Of a stretch of 64,000 nucleotides of DNA, positions 1 through 9,440 are shown one piece after another. Location: assembly GCA_964535825.1 (NCBI GenBank), contig CAZHUC010000001.1:310001-374000 (forward strand), read 5' to 3'. The notes below the pieces were generated by a model, which saw only the letters and a program-made list of their open reading frames with translations, was not told the origin of the DNA and searched no databases. The number at the start of each line of letters is the position of its first letter. Position 1 is the stretch's first letter. This DNA comes from CAZAQK01 sp964535825 (lineage in GTDB: Bacteria; Pseudomonadota; Alphaproteobacteria; Rickettsiales; SXRF01). Made by a program: the position numbers and the translations under genes.

Positions 1-61
1 TAACCCAAATCCCTTATAATAGTTAGTAACAATAAAAAATTATTATATAACGGGGGGTTAT

Positions 62-307
62 ATGATGGCCATGAATGTGCGCACGTCTGTGGGTATGGCT
101 ACCAACAGTGGATTCAGCGGTGGTGCGGTCAATGATGCGTTGACGCGAGCCATGAAGGATCTCTCCAGCAATCAAACGATCACTCAGGCTGATGACCGCG
201 TACTGGCAGCCGCCATGGACAGTATGAAACCTGCTGCAAAATCAGAAGGGCAGGATGTGAACCGGTCATTACCAATGAATAACCGCGACTCAGGCAGGAG
301 CATATAA
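62..307 (+). CDS. Small protein of unknown function (81 aa)
   Basis: An 81-residue open frame that I do not recognise. Three in-frame ATGs (62, 65, 71) make the start uncertain. A run of six G residues at 51-56 can act as a ribosome binding site for the first two. A TATAAT-like -10 box lies at 15-20, with its -35 outside the window. The product is polar, with no signal peptide or membrane segment, and is rich in Met, Ala, Ser and Asp. It is followed after 5 bases by another small gene on the same strand, so the two may be co-transcribed. No function is proposed. Confidence 0.55.
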   Translation: MMAMNVRTSVGMATNSGFSGGAVNDALTRAMKDLSSNQTITQADDRVLAAAMDSMKPAAKSEGQDVNRSLPMNNRDSGRSI

Positions 308-312
308 CCTGC

Positions 313-651
313 ATGCAGCAGCTTCAGCAAACGCAATCCAGCCTTAATCCCCAATCTGTTTCAGACCTGCTCTGTTCCATCATTGTGCTGTGCCACGCCC
401 AGCATCAGGATGGCAAGCCGTTCTGGGCGTATCTATGTATTCGGCCAAGCATGGCGAAGGCATTCGCTGATGCGCGTGACAGCGGTACGATGGATCTGGC
501 GGATTATGGCACGATCATCGAGTTTGGAGATGGTGAAGAAGTGCCGAACGACGTGCAGGCGCGCATGCGTCGTGATTATGGCGTGCGTAATGATTATGAA
601 GACCAGCTAGCTAGTGCGGTCGAGTCTCTGAAGGCAAAATATCTGCCTTAA
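313..651 (+). CDS. Conserved-looking small protein of unknown function (112 aa)
   Basis: A 112-residue soluble protein with no recognised domain. The N-terminal 20 residues are Gln/Ser-rich. The middle contains a hydrophobic strand (LLCSIIVLCHA), and the C-terminal half is acidic (FGDGEEVPND, then NDYEDQLAS), which looks like a compact globular fold. No signal peptide or membrane helix is visible. It lies 5 bases after the preceding small gene and just before the sirtuin, from which it is separated by a palindromic repeat. The start ATG at 313 is the first available, but its upstream sequence has no strong ribosome binding site. Function unknown. Confidence 0.6.
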   Translation: MQQLQQTQSSLNPQSVSDLLCSIIVLCHAQHQDGKPFWAYLCIRPSMAKAFADARDSGTMDLADYGTIIEFGDGEEVPNDVQARMRRDYGVRNDYEDQLASAVESLKAKYLP

Positions 652-656
652 AAAAT

Positions 657-717
657 ATGCCAGCAAACGCTGGTATCCAAAAAAACATATTGCTAAGTTC
701 TGGAACAACTGGAATGA
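657..717. repeat. Degenerate REP-like palindromic intergenic element
   Basis: A 61-base segment starts with ATGCCAGC, contains a short hairpin (CCAGC-AAAC-GCTGG, 663-676), and ends GGAATGACG. This layout (atgccagc...gctgg...atcc...ttc...gaatgacg) is that of the abundant palindromic intergenic repeats of many proteobacteria, whose spurious translations read MPAxAGIQ...GMT. The right arm is strongly decayed. It sits between the unknown small gene and the sirtuin and adds a false N-terminal extension to the sirtuin frame. Confidence 0.55.
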
Positions 718-725
718 CGAACTTT

Positions 726-1430
726 ATGTATCAGAATATCGTTATACTGACAGGTGCGGGTATCTCGGCGGAATCAGGTCTTTCCACCTTCCGCGACAAT
801 GGCGGCTTATGGGATAACCACCGCATTGAGGATGTGGCCACTCCCGAAGCGTTTGAGATCAATCCGGCCATGGTTCAGAATTTCTATAACATGCGTCGTT
901 CACAGTTGAAAGATGTTGTGCCGAATGCGGCGCATCTTGCCATTGCCGAATTGGCAAAGAAATCATCCGGCCGTGTCACTGTCATCACGCAGAATGTTGA
1001 TGACTTGCATGACAGGGTGATGCCGGAACAGGTGATACACATGCATGGGGAGCTTAAAAAGGCCCGCTGTGCCATGACCGATGAAGTATTCACCTGGGAA
1101 GGCGATATTACAGCAGAAACACTTTGCCCATGTTGTAAAAAGGCTGGCAGATTGAGGCCGCATATCGTCTGGTTCGGGGAGATACCGCTACACATGGATC
1201 TCATCGCGCACCTTCTTTCGGAGTGTGACCTGTTCATCTCCATCGGTACATCGGGTACGGTCTATCCCGCGGCAGGGTTTGTGCATACGGTGCGCACGCA
1301 CGGCCGCGCCCATACGGTAGAGATCAATTTGGAGCGTTCAGGCAGTTATACTCTGTTCCACGAGCAAATATACGGCAAGGCAGGCGAAATGCTGCCGCAG
1401 TTTATAAATAATATATTGAGCAGTAACTAG
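726..1430 (+). CDS. cobB: NAD-dependent protein deacylase, sirtuin (CobB type)
   Basis: Sir2-family deacylase that removes acyl groups from lysines using NAD+. Visible motifs are GAGISAESGLSTFR (Rossmann NAD site), TQNVDDLH, the catalytic-His region HMHGEL, and a zinc-site cysteine cluster (ARC, then LCPCC). The segment FYNMRRSQL carries the Tyr-x-x-Arg pair that marks class III sirtuins, which prefer succinyl and malonyl lysine. The frame is open from 657, but its first 20 codons come from a palindromic repeat. Starting at 726 gives 234 aa, the usual CobB length, with the NAD motif placed right at the N-terminus; 714 is the alternative start. The gene converges on the peroxiredoxin gene, with stops adjacent. 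Confidence 0.92.
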   Translation: MYQNIVILTGAGISAESGLSTFRDNGGLWDNHRIEDVATPEAFEINPAMVQNFYNMRRSQLKDVVPNAAHLAIAELAKKSSGRVTVITQNVDDLHDRVMPEQVIHMHGELKKARCAMTDEVFTWEGDITAETLCPCCKKAGRLRPHIVWFGEIPLHMDLIAHLLSECDLFISIGTSGTVYPAAGFVHTVRTHGRAHTVEINLERSGSYTLFHEQIYGKAGEMLPQFINNILSSN

Positions 1431-1925
1431 TTAGATAGCCTTTGCAGCGGCCAGTACTTCCTGAACGTGGCCTTCTACCTTCACCTTGCGCCAGATACCG
1501 CGGATCTTGCCGCCAGCATCGATAAGGAAGGTTGAGCGTTCAATACCCATGTAGGTTTTGCCATACATGCTTTTTTCTTTCCAAACATCAAAGGTCTCGC
1601 ACATATCGCCATCCTCATCAGAAAGTAGAGGGAATGGCAGGCAATATTTTTCTTTGAATTTGACGTGGCTTTTTATGGAATCTTTCGAAATACCAAAAAT
1701 AACCGTATTCGCGGATGTGAATGCATCCATATGGTCGCGGAAATCCTTGGATTCCATGGTGCAGCCCGGTGTGTCATCCTTTGGGTAGAAATAGATCACC
1801 ACATTCTTGCCTTTGAGACTTGCAAGGCTCACGGTGTTGCCATCATGCGCGGGCAGTGAGAATTCTGGTGATTTGTCACCGATCTTAAGGTTGCTTCCTT
1901 CAGATTTTATAGCGGTTGCGGACAT
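1431..1925 (-). CDS. bcp: Thiol peroxidase, peroxiredoxin of the Bcp/PrxQ family
   Basis: Peroxiredoxin that reduces hydroperoxides with thioredoxin. The protein has the thioredoxin-like fold and the motif FYPKDDTPGCTMESKDF. Its peroxidatic Cys is in PGCT. The resolving Cys often found five residues later (GCTxEAC) is replaced here by Lys, so it should behave as a 1-Cys enzyme or use another thiol. The ATG at 1925 is preferred: AAGGAG lies 8 bases upstream inside the end of glnE. A TTG at 1931 is also open but too close to that site. The gene follows glnE on the same strand and is probably translationally coupled to it. Confidence 0.93.
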   Translation of the reverse strand: MSATAIKSEGSNLKIGDKSPEFSLPAHDGNTVSLASLKGKNVVIYFYPKDDTPGCTMESKDFRDHMDAFTSANTVIFGISKDSIKSHVKFKEKYCLPFPLLSDEDGDMCETFDVWKEKSMYGKTYMGIERSTFLIDAGGKIRGIWRKVKVEGHVQEVLAAAKAI

Positions 1926-1927
1926 GC

Positions 1928-4822
1928 TCAAGACTCCTTGGCTGTGGGTTGTATAAGGGACAGGTAGAGAGCATAAACGCTCTGCTGGGTAGCCGCCAGC
2001 TTTTCTTTAAGTGCATTGAAATCCTGCATTTTAACGCACTCACAGAGCAGTTTCTTAAGGCCTGCGGGGGCAGATTCTTCGTCAAAATCCTGCGCGGTGC
2101 ACAGCCGTAACATATGGAATATCTGGCTAAGGAAGGCTTCGCTCTCCAATAAAGAGACGGCAAATGATTGCTCGATCACATGATGTTCTGCCAGCCAGTG
2201 AATGATATCTGGTGCACTGCCGGGGTAAGGTGGTTGCAGGTTAGGTGCATGATGCAGCAATAAATATTGCGCGATGAAATCAATGTCCAGCAATCCACCC
2301 GAAACATATTTTATATTCCATGGATTTTTAGTTCCTAATTCGCGGTTGATACGCTCGCGCAGGTCGATCACATGCTCGCGCAGCTTATGTCGGTTGCGGT
2401 AATGCAGCACACTATCGGTCACGAATTGTTCAAGCACTTTGCGAATATCTGTATCGCCTGAAACAGGTCTGCCTTTGGTCATGGCCATATATTCAAAGGT
2501 CCATGCCGCTTCATCAAAATATTGTTTCAAGGCTTCGATACTCACGGCCAGCAGGCCTTTTGAGCCTGAAGGGCGCAGGCGGGTATCTACTTCATACAAC
2601 CTCCCATCGCGTGCGATAGCGGTGATAGAGGTTAGTAAACGTTGCGAGAAACGGTTGAAATATACGCTGGGGGCAAGGCCTTTCTCGCCATCAGATACAA
2701 TGGATTCATCGGCATCATAGATGAATACCAGATCAATATCAGAGCTGAAGGTCATCTCGCGGCTGCCTAACTTACCCATGGCAAGCACGGCAAATTTGCT
2801 TTGTGGCAGTGTGCCATATTTAGAGATGAATTCATTGAGTGTGGCGCTCACTGTGTGTTCCAGCGATACATCAGCGAGGTCAGACAGATATTTTCCCACG
2901 CGTGTCGAATCGATCATGTGTTTCAGGAAATGCACGCCCGCCTGAAATTGCTTTTCATTACGGAACTGGCGAACGCGATCCATCTGTTCTTCAAAATCAT
3001 CAGCCGTTTTGAGCAGTTCGTCCAGTTGCGAGGAGAGCACAGATTTATCCGGTAAAGCTTCATAAAAATTGTCATAGAGCACCGCATCAAGCAGCTCTGG
3101 TGATTTACTCAGGCGTTCTGCCAGTGTGGGCGCGCTACCCAGAATATCAGCGATCAGCCCAAGTAACTGTGGATGGATATTGAACAGTGAGAATAGCTGT
3201 ACACCTGCCGGAAGATTGCGCAGGAAATCATGGAAGCGAAGCAGGGCCGCATCCGGATTAGCGGTTTCTGCAAGGCGTTGCAGAATGACCGGCATGAGCT
3301 CGGTCAGTAATTCGCGCGCACGCTTGGTGCGGGTGGAGCGGCATGAGCCGTGATGCCAGCCCATGATGATCTCTGAAACGGTCTCTGGCTGTTGATAACC
3401 CAGATTCTTTAGTGTTTTGATGGTCTCGGGGTCATGCGTCACACCGGTGAATACAAGGTTTCCTTCATGCCCCAATTTTTCTGCGCTTTTGAAGGAAGAG
3501 GCATAAATTGCATGCACTGCCTGCAGGTGATGCATGAAGTTTTTTTCAAATTCTGGCACTGAGCCATAACCCATGAACAGGGCGATGTTCGCGACCTCTT
3601 CATCGGTTTGTGGGAGTTCATGCGTTTGTTCGTCATTCACCATCTGGAGGCGATGTTCCAGCAGGCGCAGGAAGATATACGCATCGCGCATGGTGGTGCG
3701 CTTGGCCTCATCAATGAGTCCGAAGTTGAACAGGCCATCCAACGTGGTGCAGGTGCTCTGGGTGCGCAGCGACCGCTCACGGCCTCCCCAGATGAGTTGG
3801 TGGATCTGCACATAGAATTCGATCTCGCGAATGCCACCCATGCCGAGCTTAACGTTGTGGCCTTTGAGCTGGATGTCACGGTTCTGCAGCGTATCCATCT
3901 GGCGCTTGATGGAGTGAATGTCGTTTATGGCAGCAAAATCAAGACTTCTGCGCCACATGAAAGGCGCAAGCCCATCAAGGAAACGTTTGCCAGCCTCCAT
4001 ATCACCTGCCACTGGGCGGGCTTTCACCATTGCCGCGCGTTCCCAATTCTGGCCTACGCTTTCATAATAGTAATAGGCGGCATCGATATTAATGGCGGGC
4101 GGGGTAGAAGCGGGGTCTGGCCGCAGGCGCAGGTCAGTACGGAATACATAGCCCTCTGCTGTACGTTCCTGCATGATCTGCACCAGATCATGCGCCAGCT
4201 TGTTCATAAAATGTTGTTCGTTATGGCGGCCTTTATAATCGATCCTGTCGCGCTCAAAGAACACGATAAGGTCAATATCGCTGGAATAATTAAGCTCATG
4301 GCCACCGAGCTTACCCATTCCCAGAATGATGATACCGCTGTTTTGCGATGGATTCTGAATATCTGCGAGGATGATCTCGCCGCGCTGTTGGGCGGTGAGC
4401 AATAGCGTATCCAGCGAAATATGCAGGCTGCGTTCGGCAAGTTCTGTGAGTGCGGAGGTCACTTTCTCTAGCGACCACTCATGACTAATATCAGCGCAGG
4501 CGATAAGAAGGGCTGCTTTATTTTTAGCCTCGCGCAGAAGGAATTTCAGGTCTTTGAGTGTATTATCCAGTTTTTCCGGCAGGGTGATGGCTTGGAGAAT
4601 ATCTTTGAAAGCAGCATCTGCACCCGAGGTATGTAAGGCGTGGATGACCATGGGATATTTAAGGACGAGCTTGCTCAGATACGGCGAATGATTGAACAGC
4701 ATGGCGAGCAGCGGTGATGCCTCGGATTGCTGCATCCATGCCGCAATACCGGAATTGTCTGGCCTATCCGAGAGTTCGAGCCAGCGTCCGCGATTGATTG
4801 ACAGTGTACTATTCGTCTGCAT
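1928..4822 (-). CDS. glnE: Bifunctional glutamine synthetase adenylyltransferase/adenylyl-removing enzyme
   Basis: GlnE adds AMP to, or removes it from, glutamine synthetase in response to PII and glutamine. The roughly 964-residue length matches the full two-domain enzyme. Two nucleotidyltransferase repeats are visible: GMGKLGGHELNYSSDIDL near residue 180 (adenylyl-removing domain) and AMGKLGSREMTFSSDIDL near residue 690 (adenylyltransferase domain), each with the G-S and D-x-D metal signature. The frame also opens at a TTG at 4828, but the ATG two codons later is the more natural start. The stop overlaps the upstream region of bcp. Several long antisense frames across it are shadows. Confidence 0.97.
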   Translation of the reverse strand: MQTNSTLSINRGRWLELSDRPDNSGIAAWMQQSEASPLLAMLFNHSPYLSKLVLKYPMVIHALHTSGADAAFKDILQAITLPEKLDNTLKDLKFLLREAKNKAALLIACADISHEWSLEKVTSALTELAERSLHISLDTLLLTAQQRGEIILADIQNPSQNSGIIILGMGKLGGHELNYSSDIDLIVFFERDRIDYKGRHNEQHFMNKLAHDLVQIMQERTAEGYVFRTDLRLRPDPASTPPAINIDAAYYYYESVGQNWERAAMVKARPVAGDMEAGKRFLDGLAPFMWRRSLDFAAINDIHSIKRQMDTLQNRDIQLKGHNVKLGMGGIREIEFYVQIHQLIWGGRERSLRTQSTCTTLDGLFNFGLIDEAKRTTMRDAYIFLRLLEHRLQMVNDEQTHELPQTDEEVANIALFMGYGSVPEFEKNFMHHLQAVHAIYASSFKSAEKLGHEGNLVFTGVTHDPETIKTLKNLGYQQPETVSEIIMGWHHGSCRSTRTKRARELLTELMPVILQRLAETANPDAALLRFHDFLRNLPAGVQLFSLFNIHPQLLGLIADILGSAPTLAERLSKSPELLDAVLYDNFYEALPDKSVLSSQLDELLKTADDFEEQMDRVRQFRNEKQFQAGVHFLKHMIDSTRVGKYLSDLADVSLEHTVSATLNEFISKYGTLPQSKFAVLAMGKLGSREMTFSSDIDLVFIYDADESIVSDGEKGLAPSVYFNRFSQRLLTSITAIARDGRLYEVDTRLRPSGSKGLLAVSIEALKQYFDEAAWTFEYMAMTKGRPVSGDTDIRKVLEQFVTDSVLHYRNRHKLREHVIDLRERINRELGTKNPWNIKYVSGGLLDIDFIAQYLLLHHAPNLQPPYPGSAPDIIHWLAEHHVIEQSFAVSLLESEAFLSQIFHMLRLCTAQDFDEESAPAGLKKLLCECVKMQDFNALKEKLAATQQSVYALYLSLIQPTAKES

Positions 4823-4911
4823 GAACAATTTGTAATGTTACATATTTTTTTAATGTTTATACTATCATGTGATAAAGAGCATTAGTAATAACACAAGTAT
4901 TTCCGGAAGTG

Positions 4912-7900
4912 ATGGTTGTCCGCCGTTTCATTTTAAAATTCGTTTTTGGCGTGACACTTGGTGTCGTCATTACCCTGTTGGCTTTATTCAATGCCTTGCT
5001 GGTCTGGGTGGCCACAGGCCCGCGTGAGCTGGATAAGGTCACTCCTTATATAGAACAGGCACTTTCCGCTGAAGATGGCAGCTATACGGTGGATATCGGA
5101 GAAACCGTGCTGCTCTGGGATGGCTGGAAGCATCCTATTGATATACGCCTGCGCAAGATCGCCGTACTCAGCCGCCACGGCAAGGTGTTCTCAACTTTTC
5201 CTGATATTTCATTGGGTATTGATATACTTTCACTTCCAAAGATCCTGCCGACCCGCATCACCATAAATTCGCCCGTTATTAGTCTTCGCCAGCACGACGA
5301 TTATTCGATCAGCTTTGGTTATGAGAAGAATGCAGAATCTCAAGAGCCAGCCGAAGGCGAGCCAGCAGCAGCGCCTTTGAGTTATTCTGCGATCATACAG
5401 GCCCTGTTGTTCGAGAATAACAGCCGTATGCGTGAATTGCGCTATGTGCAGATGAAGGATGCCAGCATCAGCGTGTGGGCACGCGGCAGAGGCGTGTTCT
5501 TTAAAGCTGAGAATGGAAATATTGAACTACGCAGGGATGATGAAGGAGTAGTGGAACTAAAATCAGCAGCCAAGCTTAGTTATGTATCGCACCAGTCGGA
5601 TGTTAATTATTCCCTTATCGTCAGTAAAGGCTCGCCAGTTGCTATGGGAAGCCTGCAATTCCGGCAGCTCCTGCCACATGTGATAGAGCCGCTGTTCTTT
5701 AGCTCGACTCACACTAAATCCATCAATTCAGCGGTCAGCGGTACGCTGAATTACAAATATGATATCGAGAAGAATGTCATGGAACAGCTGGTATTCCAGC
5801 TGGATGTCGGGAAGGGTACGTTCGAACATGAAAAGCTTGCAACCATTCTACCTATAGAATTCATTTCAGTGCGTGGGCAGGCCAGTGATGACCTCAAGCA
5901 TATCAATCTTTCCAAACTGGATGCAAACTTTGACGGAATAAAGATAGCAGGTGAGGGTACATTCCAGCTCGGTGAGCAGTTCTCTGCCAAGGGAGATTTT
6001 TCACTCAGCGATGCGGAAGCAAAAGATATAAACCTGCTCTGGCCACCTGAACTTTCCCCCATGTCGCGTGAGTGGGTGATGACCAATATCACCGCCGGAC
6101 ATGTGCCCAATGCGCATGTGCAGTTGGATATCAAACCGGGTGATTTTGAGCAGCCAATATTGCCTCGTGAGTCTATCAATGCACTTATTGGCCTGCAAAA
6201 GGGGACTATTCATTATTTGCCGGATCATCCTGCGGTAGAGAATGTTGAGGCCGTCATCCATATCGATGCACTGAGTCTGGATGCTGATCTGAGCTCAGGC
6301 CATACGATGAAAAGTACGGCACTATCAAAAGGCAAGGTGCTCATTGCTGACCTCAATGCTGATAATCCCCGCATTGAAGTAAGCTTCGCGGCAGCAGCAC
6401 CGGCCACGGATGCCGTGGCGATATTGAAATTACCGCGCCTGAATCATGCGGCCCGTCTTGGCCTGAAAGACAATATTGAAGGCAATGTTACAGCCACAGC
6501 CAAACTGGCCTTTGATTTTTATGCGCCTAAGGATGAAAATGGCAACAGCCTAGAGCCTGATGTGGATTATCATGTATCAGTGAATCTGAATGATGTTGGC
6601 CAGTCACAATTCATGAATAAGTTTGATATAGCAGGGGCATCAGGCGAGCTTGAAGTGCAGAACAGTGGTCTTGCCTATAAAGGCAAAGCAAATGTGAATG
6701 GCGCTGATGTTTCTGAAGCAAATATAAGATATCTGTTCCATCCGGAAGAGGGGTTTGACACGTTCATCAATGTAAAAGCTACCGCACCGGTAAGCTCATT
6801 CAAGCGGTTTGGTTATCCGGAGTTTCCTTTCCTGAAAGGTAAAGTGGCAGTCGAGGCAGAGGTAAGCCAGGGTGATACACACGAAATATCGCATGCCACA
6901 TTCGATATGCTGGATACTATAGTTGAGGATAATATCCTCAGCTGGACCAAACCTGAAAAAGAGCCCGCAACTCTTAAACTCACCGCAGAGAAAAAAGACG
7001 GTGTGCTTTCTATCCCGTCCTTCCAGTTAACGTCAAAGGGTGTCAGTATCGATGGCTCGCTGGGTCTTACCAGTGATCTTTCAGGTATCAACAAAGTGAA
7101 GACCGAGAAGGCAACCCTTGGCCAGACCAACCTGAACTCATTGCTTTATGATGCATCGGGTGATGTGGTGAAGATGGAAGTGACGGGGAAAGCGCTGGAT
7201 ATTTCCGGATACATGAAAAAAGACGGTGAGGGATTTTCCTTCAGGAATTTCCCGGCGATACAATTCAAGGCAGATGTGGGTAAGCTAATTGTAGGTGAAT
7301 CTGCCGAGGTAACAGATTTCAAAGGATATCTTACCTGTGATGCTATTCGCTGCATGACCGCAGATATCAAAGGCAAGACAGAGGGCAAGGAATTCGTGAT
7401 GAAGATCATGAAGAATCCTAAGGGCAAGCGCCAGTTCTCGTTACATGCCGATGATGCCGGAAAGTTCCTGCGTGCGGTTGATATATTCGGAGGTATGGAA
7501 GGCGGCGTACTTTCCATCTCCGGCAATTATGACGACAGTAAAGCTACCAGCAAATTAAAAGCCAAGGTGGTGATCAATGATTTTGTGATGAAGGATGCCC
7601 CTATCCTCGGCAAGATCCTGTCGCTGGCATCGCTCACGGGTTTCTTTGACACATTGCAGGGCAAGGGCATTGCCTTCAAGAAGCTGCTTGCGCCGTTCAC
7701 ACTGGTAGATGATGTGATCACGTTGCGGGAAGCCAAAGCCTACGGTCCTGCCATCGGCATCAACATGGATGGCACGATCACCATGCCACATGCTGCGCTT
7801 GCGCTTAATGGCACGGTCGTACCTTCATATACAGTGAATAATGTATTGGGCAAAGTGCCGCTGCTGGGTGATATTCTGACCGGCGGTGGGGAAGGAGTGT

Positions 7901-8034
7901 TCGCTGCTAAATACTCGGTGAAGGGCACGGAGAAAGAACCTGACGTAAGTGTGAACCCGCTTTCGATACTAACACCGGGATTCCTCAGGAATATGTTCGA
8001 TGCATCCGATAAGCCGCCGCCAGAAGAGGAATGA
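4912..8034 (+). CDS. Large AsmA/YhdP-like envelope protein
   Basis: A 1040-residue protein with one N-terminal membrane helix (about residues 5-35). It is followed by a very long beta-rich periplasmic region and an AsmA-like C-terminal domain ending in a proline/glutamate tail. The C-terminal pattern (VKGTEKEPDVSVNPLSILTPG) is typical of this family. AsmA/YhdP proteins are thought to form hydrophobic grooves carrying phospholipids between the inner and outer membranes; that role is inferred here from family membership. The start is GTG 4909 or ATG 4912. It diverges from glnE and converges with tyrS, 5 bases apart. A second, smaller AsmA paralogue lies at 19.6 kb. Confidence 0.85.
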   Translation: MVVRRFILKFVFGVTLGVVITLLALFNALLVWVATGPRELDKVTPYIEQALSAEDGSYTVDIGETVLLWDGWKHPIDIRLRKIAVLSRHGKVFSTFPDISLGIDILSLPKILPTRITINSPVISLRQHDDYSISFGYEKNAESQEPAEGEPAAAPLSYSAIIQALLFENNSRMRELRYVQMKDASISVWARGRGVFFKAENGNIELRRDDEGVVELKSAAKLSYVSHQSDVNYSLIVSKGSPVAMGSLQFRQLLPHVIEPLFFSSTHTKSINSAVSGTLNYKYDIEKNVMEQLVFQLDVGKGTFEHEKLATILPIEFISVRGQASDDLKHINLSKLDANFDGIKIAGEGTFQLGEQFSAKGDFSLSDAEAKDINLLWPPELSPMSREWVMTNITAGHVPNAHVQLDIKPGDFEQPILPRESINALIGLQKGTIHYLPDHPAVENVEAVIHIDALSLDADLSSGHTMKSTALSKGKVLIADLNADNPRIEVSFAAAAPATDAVAILKLPRLNHAARLGLKDNIEGNVTATAKLAFDFYAPKDENGNSLEPDVDYHVSVNLNDVGQSQFMNKFDIAGASGELEVQNSGLAYKGKANVNGADVSEANIRYLFHPEEGFDTFINVKATAPVSSFKRFGYPEFPFLKGKVAVEAEVSQGDTHEISHATFDMLDTIVEDNILSWTKPEKEPATLKLTAEKKDGVLSIPSFQLTSKGVSIDGSLGLTSDLSGINKVKTEKATLGQTNLNSLLYDASGDVVKMEVTGKALDISGYMKKDGEGFSFRNFPAIQFKADVGKLIVGESAEVTDFKGYLTCDAIRCMTADIKGKTEGKEFVMKIMKNPKGKRQFSLHADDAGKFLRAVDIFGGMEGGVLSISGNYDDSKATSKLKAKVVINDFVMKDAPILGKILSLASLTGFFDTLQGKGIAFKKLLAPFTLVDDVITLREAKAYGPAIGINMDGTITMPHAALALNGTVVPSYTVNNVLGKVPLLGDILTGGGEGVFAAKYSVKGTEKEPDVSVNPLSILTPGFLRNMFDASDKPPPEEE

Positions 8035-8039
8035 GGCGG

Positions 8040-9440
8040 TTATTTCAGCTTCACCAGTACATGCTTTTTACGGCCTGCCGAGAGCTTCAGCGTGCTGTTT
8101 GTGAAGTGGTTTACGCCGATCATCTCATTCTCATCTTCGATCTTCAGGTCATTGATGCGCGCACCACCACCACGGATGAGGCGTTTTGCATCACCACCTG
8201 AAGTGGCAAGGCCAGATTGGCGGAGCAGTTCATAAGCAGGCATGCCTTTACCCAGGTCAGACTGGGTGAGTGACAGTGTCGGGATATCTTTGCCAGTGCC
8301 GCCTTCTTCGAAGGTTTTCTTGGCGGTCTCTGCTGCCTGACGCGCCGAGCGATCGCCATGGCAAAGCTTGGTCGCTTCGTTGGCCAGAATTTTCTTGGCT
8401 TCGTTGATCTCTGCACCTTTGAGTGCTTCGAGCTTCAGCACTTCCTTCATTGGAAGCTCGGTGAACAGGCGCAGGAAGCGGCCCACATCGGCATCGGCCG
8501 TGTTACGCCAGAACTGCCAGTAATCATACGCCGAGAGTAATTCCTTGCTGAGCCATACAGCACCGTTGGCTGTCTTGCCCATTTTCTCGCCACTGGCTGT
8601 GGTGAGAAGCGGGGTTGTCAGTCCGAACAGCCCTTTATCATCCCCCTGGCTGATATAGCGCATGAAGGCATCGGTGGAATATTCCGAAGGGTCATTCTGC
8701 CGTGATTGTATCATCGGCTGCACCTCCAGTATCTTCATGCCTGGCTTTGTTTTTTTGTCGATCTCCATAGGCTGGAAGCGTTTTTCCGCATCGAGCTTGT
8801 GGTGCAGGTCGATACCCATGATGATATTGCCCCACTGGTCAGAACCGCCGATCTGCAGTGAACAACCGTAGCGCTTGTTAAGCTCCACATAGTCATAAGC
8901 CTGCAGGATCATGTAGTTGAATTCAAGGAAGCTGAGATTCTGTTCGCGTTCAAGACGCAGCTTCACGCTATCCTGTGTGAGCATACGGTTGACCGAGAAG
9001 TGCCTGCCGAAATCGCGCAGGAACTCAATGTAATTGAGGCCTTCAAGCCATTCTGCGTTATTCACGATGATCGCATCGCCTGCGCTGCTGCCGATGGTAA
9101 GGAAGCGTTCGAATATCAGGCCGATGGATGCCGCGTTGCCGGTGATGGTCTCTGCGGTGAGTAATTTGCGGGATTCATCTTTGCCGGAAGGATCACCAAC
9201 TTTGGTTGTGCCGCCGCCGAGGAGAACTACAGGCTTGTGACCGGTCTTTTGCAACCAGCGCAGCGCCATGATCTGTATCAGGCTGCCCACATGCAGGCTT
9301 GATGCTGTGCAATCAAAACCAATATAGGCACTGACGCGCTCCTTCTTCAGGCGCTTGTCGAGAGCTTCCATATTTGTGCATTGGTGGATGAATCCCCGCT
9401 CGTTCAATACTTGCAGGAATTCGGACTGATATTGCGTCAT
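8040..9440 (-). CDS. tyrS: Tyrosyl-tRNA synthetase
   Basis: Class I aminoacyl-tRNA synthetase that charges tRNA-Tyr. The HIGH-type motif is HVGS (residues 50-53), the KMSKS-type loop is KMGKT (286-290), the tyrosine-pocket segment is QIGGSDQWGN (about 196-205), and an S4-like RNA-binding domain lies at the C-terminus. The protein has 466 residues, longer than the common ~420. The extra length lies mainly between GIDL and LFGLTTPLLT (about residues 213-270), where most homologues have only about ten residues. The start ATG at 9440 faces anmK divergently, the arrangement common in Alphaproteobacteria. Confidence 0.97.
   Translation of the reverse strand: MTQYQSEFLQVLNERGFIHQCTNMEALDKRLKKERVSAYIGFDCTASSLHVGSLIQIMALRWLQKTGHKPVVLLGGGTTKVGDPSGKDESRKLLTAETITGNAASIGLIFERFLTIGSSAGDAIIVNNAEWLEGLNYIEFLRDFGRHFSVNRMLTQDSVKLRLEREQNLSFLEFNYMILQAYDYVELNKRYGCSLQIGGSDQWGNIIMGIDLHHKLDAEKRFQPMEIDKKTKPGMKILEVQPMIQSRQNDPSEYSTDAFMRYISQGDDKGLFGLTTPLLTTASGEKMGKTANGAVWLSKELLSAYDYWQFWRNTADADVGRFLRLFTELPMKEVLKLEALKGAEINEAKKILANEATKLCHGDRSARQAAETAKKTFEEGGTGKDIPTLSLTQSDLGKGMPAYELLRQSGLATSGGDAKRLIRGGGARINDLKIEDENEMIGVNHFTNSTLKLSAGRKKHVLVKLK

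Noticed and set aside
657..725. The N-terminal extension of the sirtuin as real protein
   Set aside because: It is encoded by a palindromic repeat and does not fit the CobB start; kept only as a finding to test.
3608..4405. A 265-aa antisense frame within glnE
   Set aside because: It is entirely opposite a well-supported gene, with no ribosome binding site or recognisable domain.
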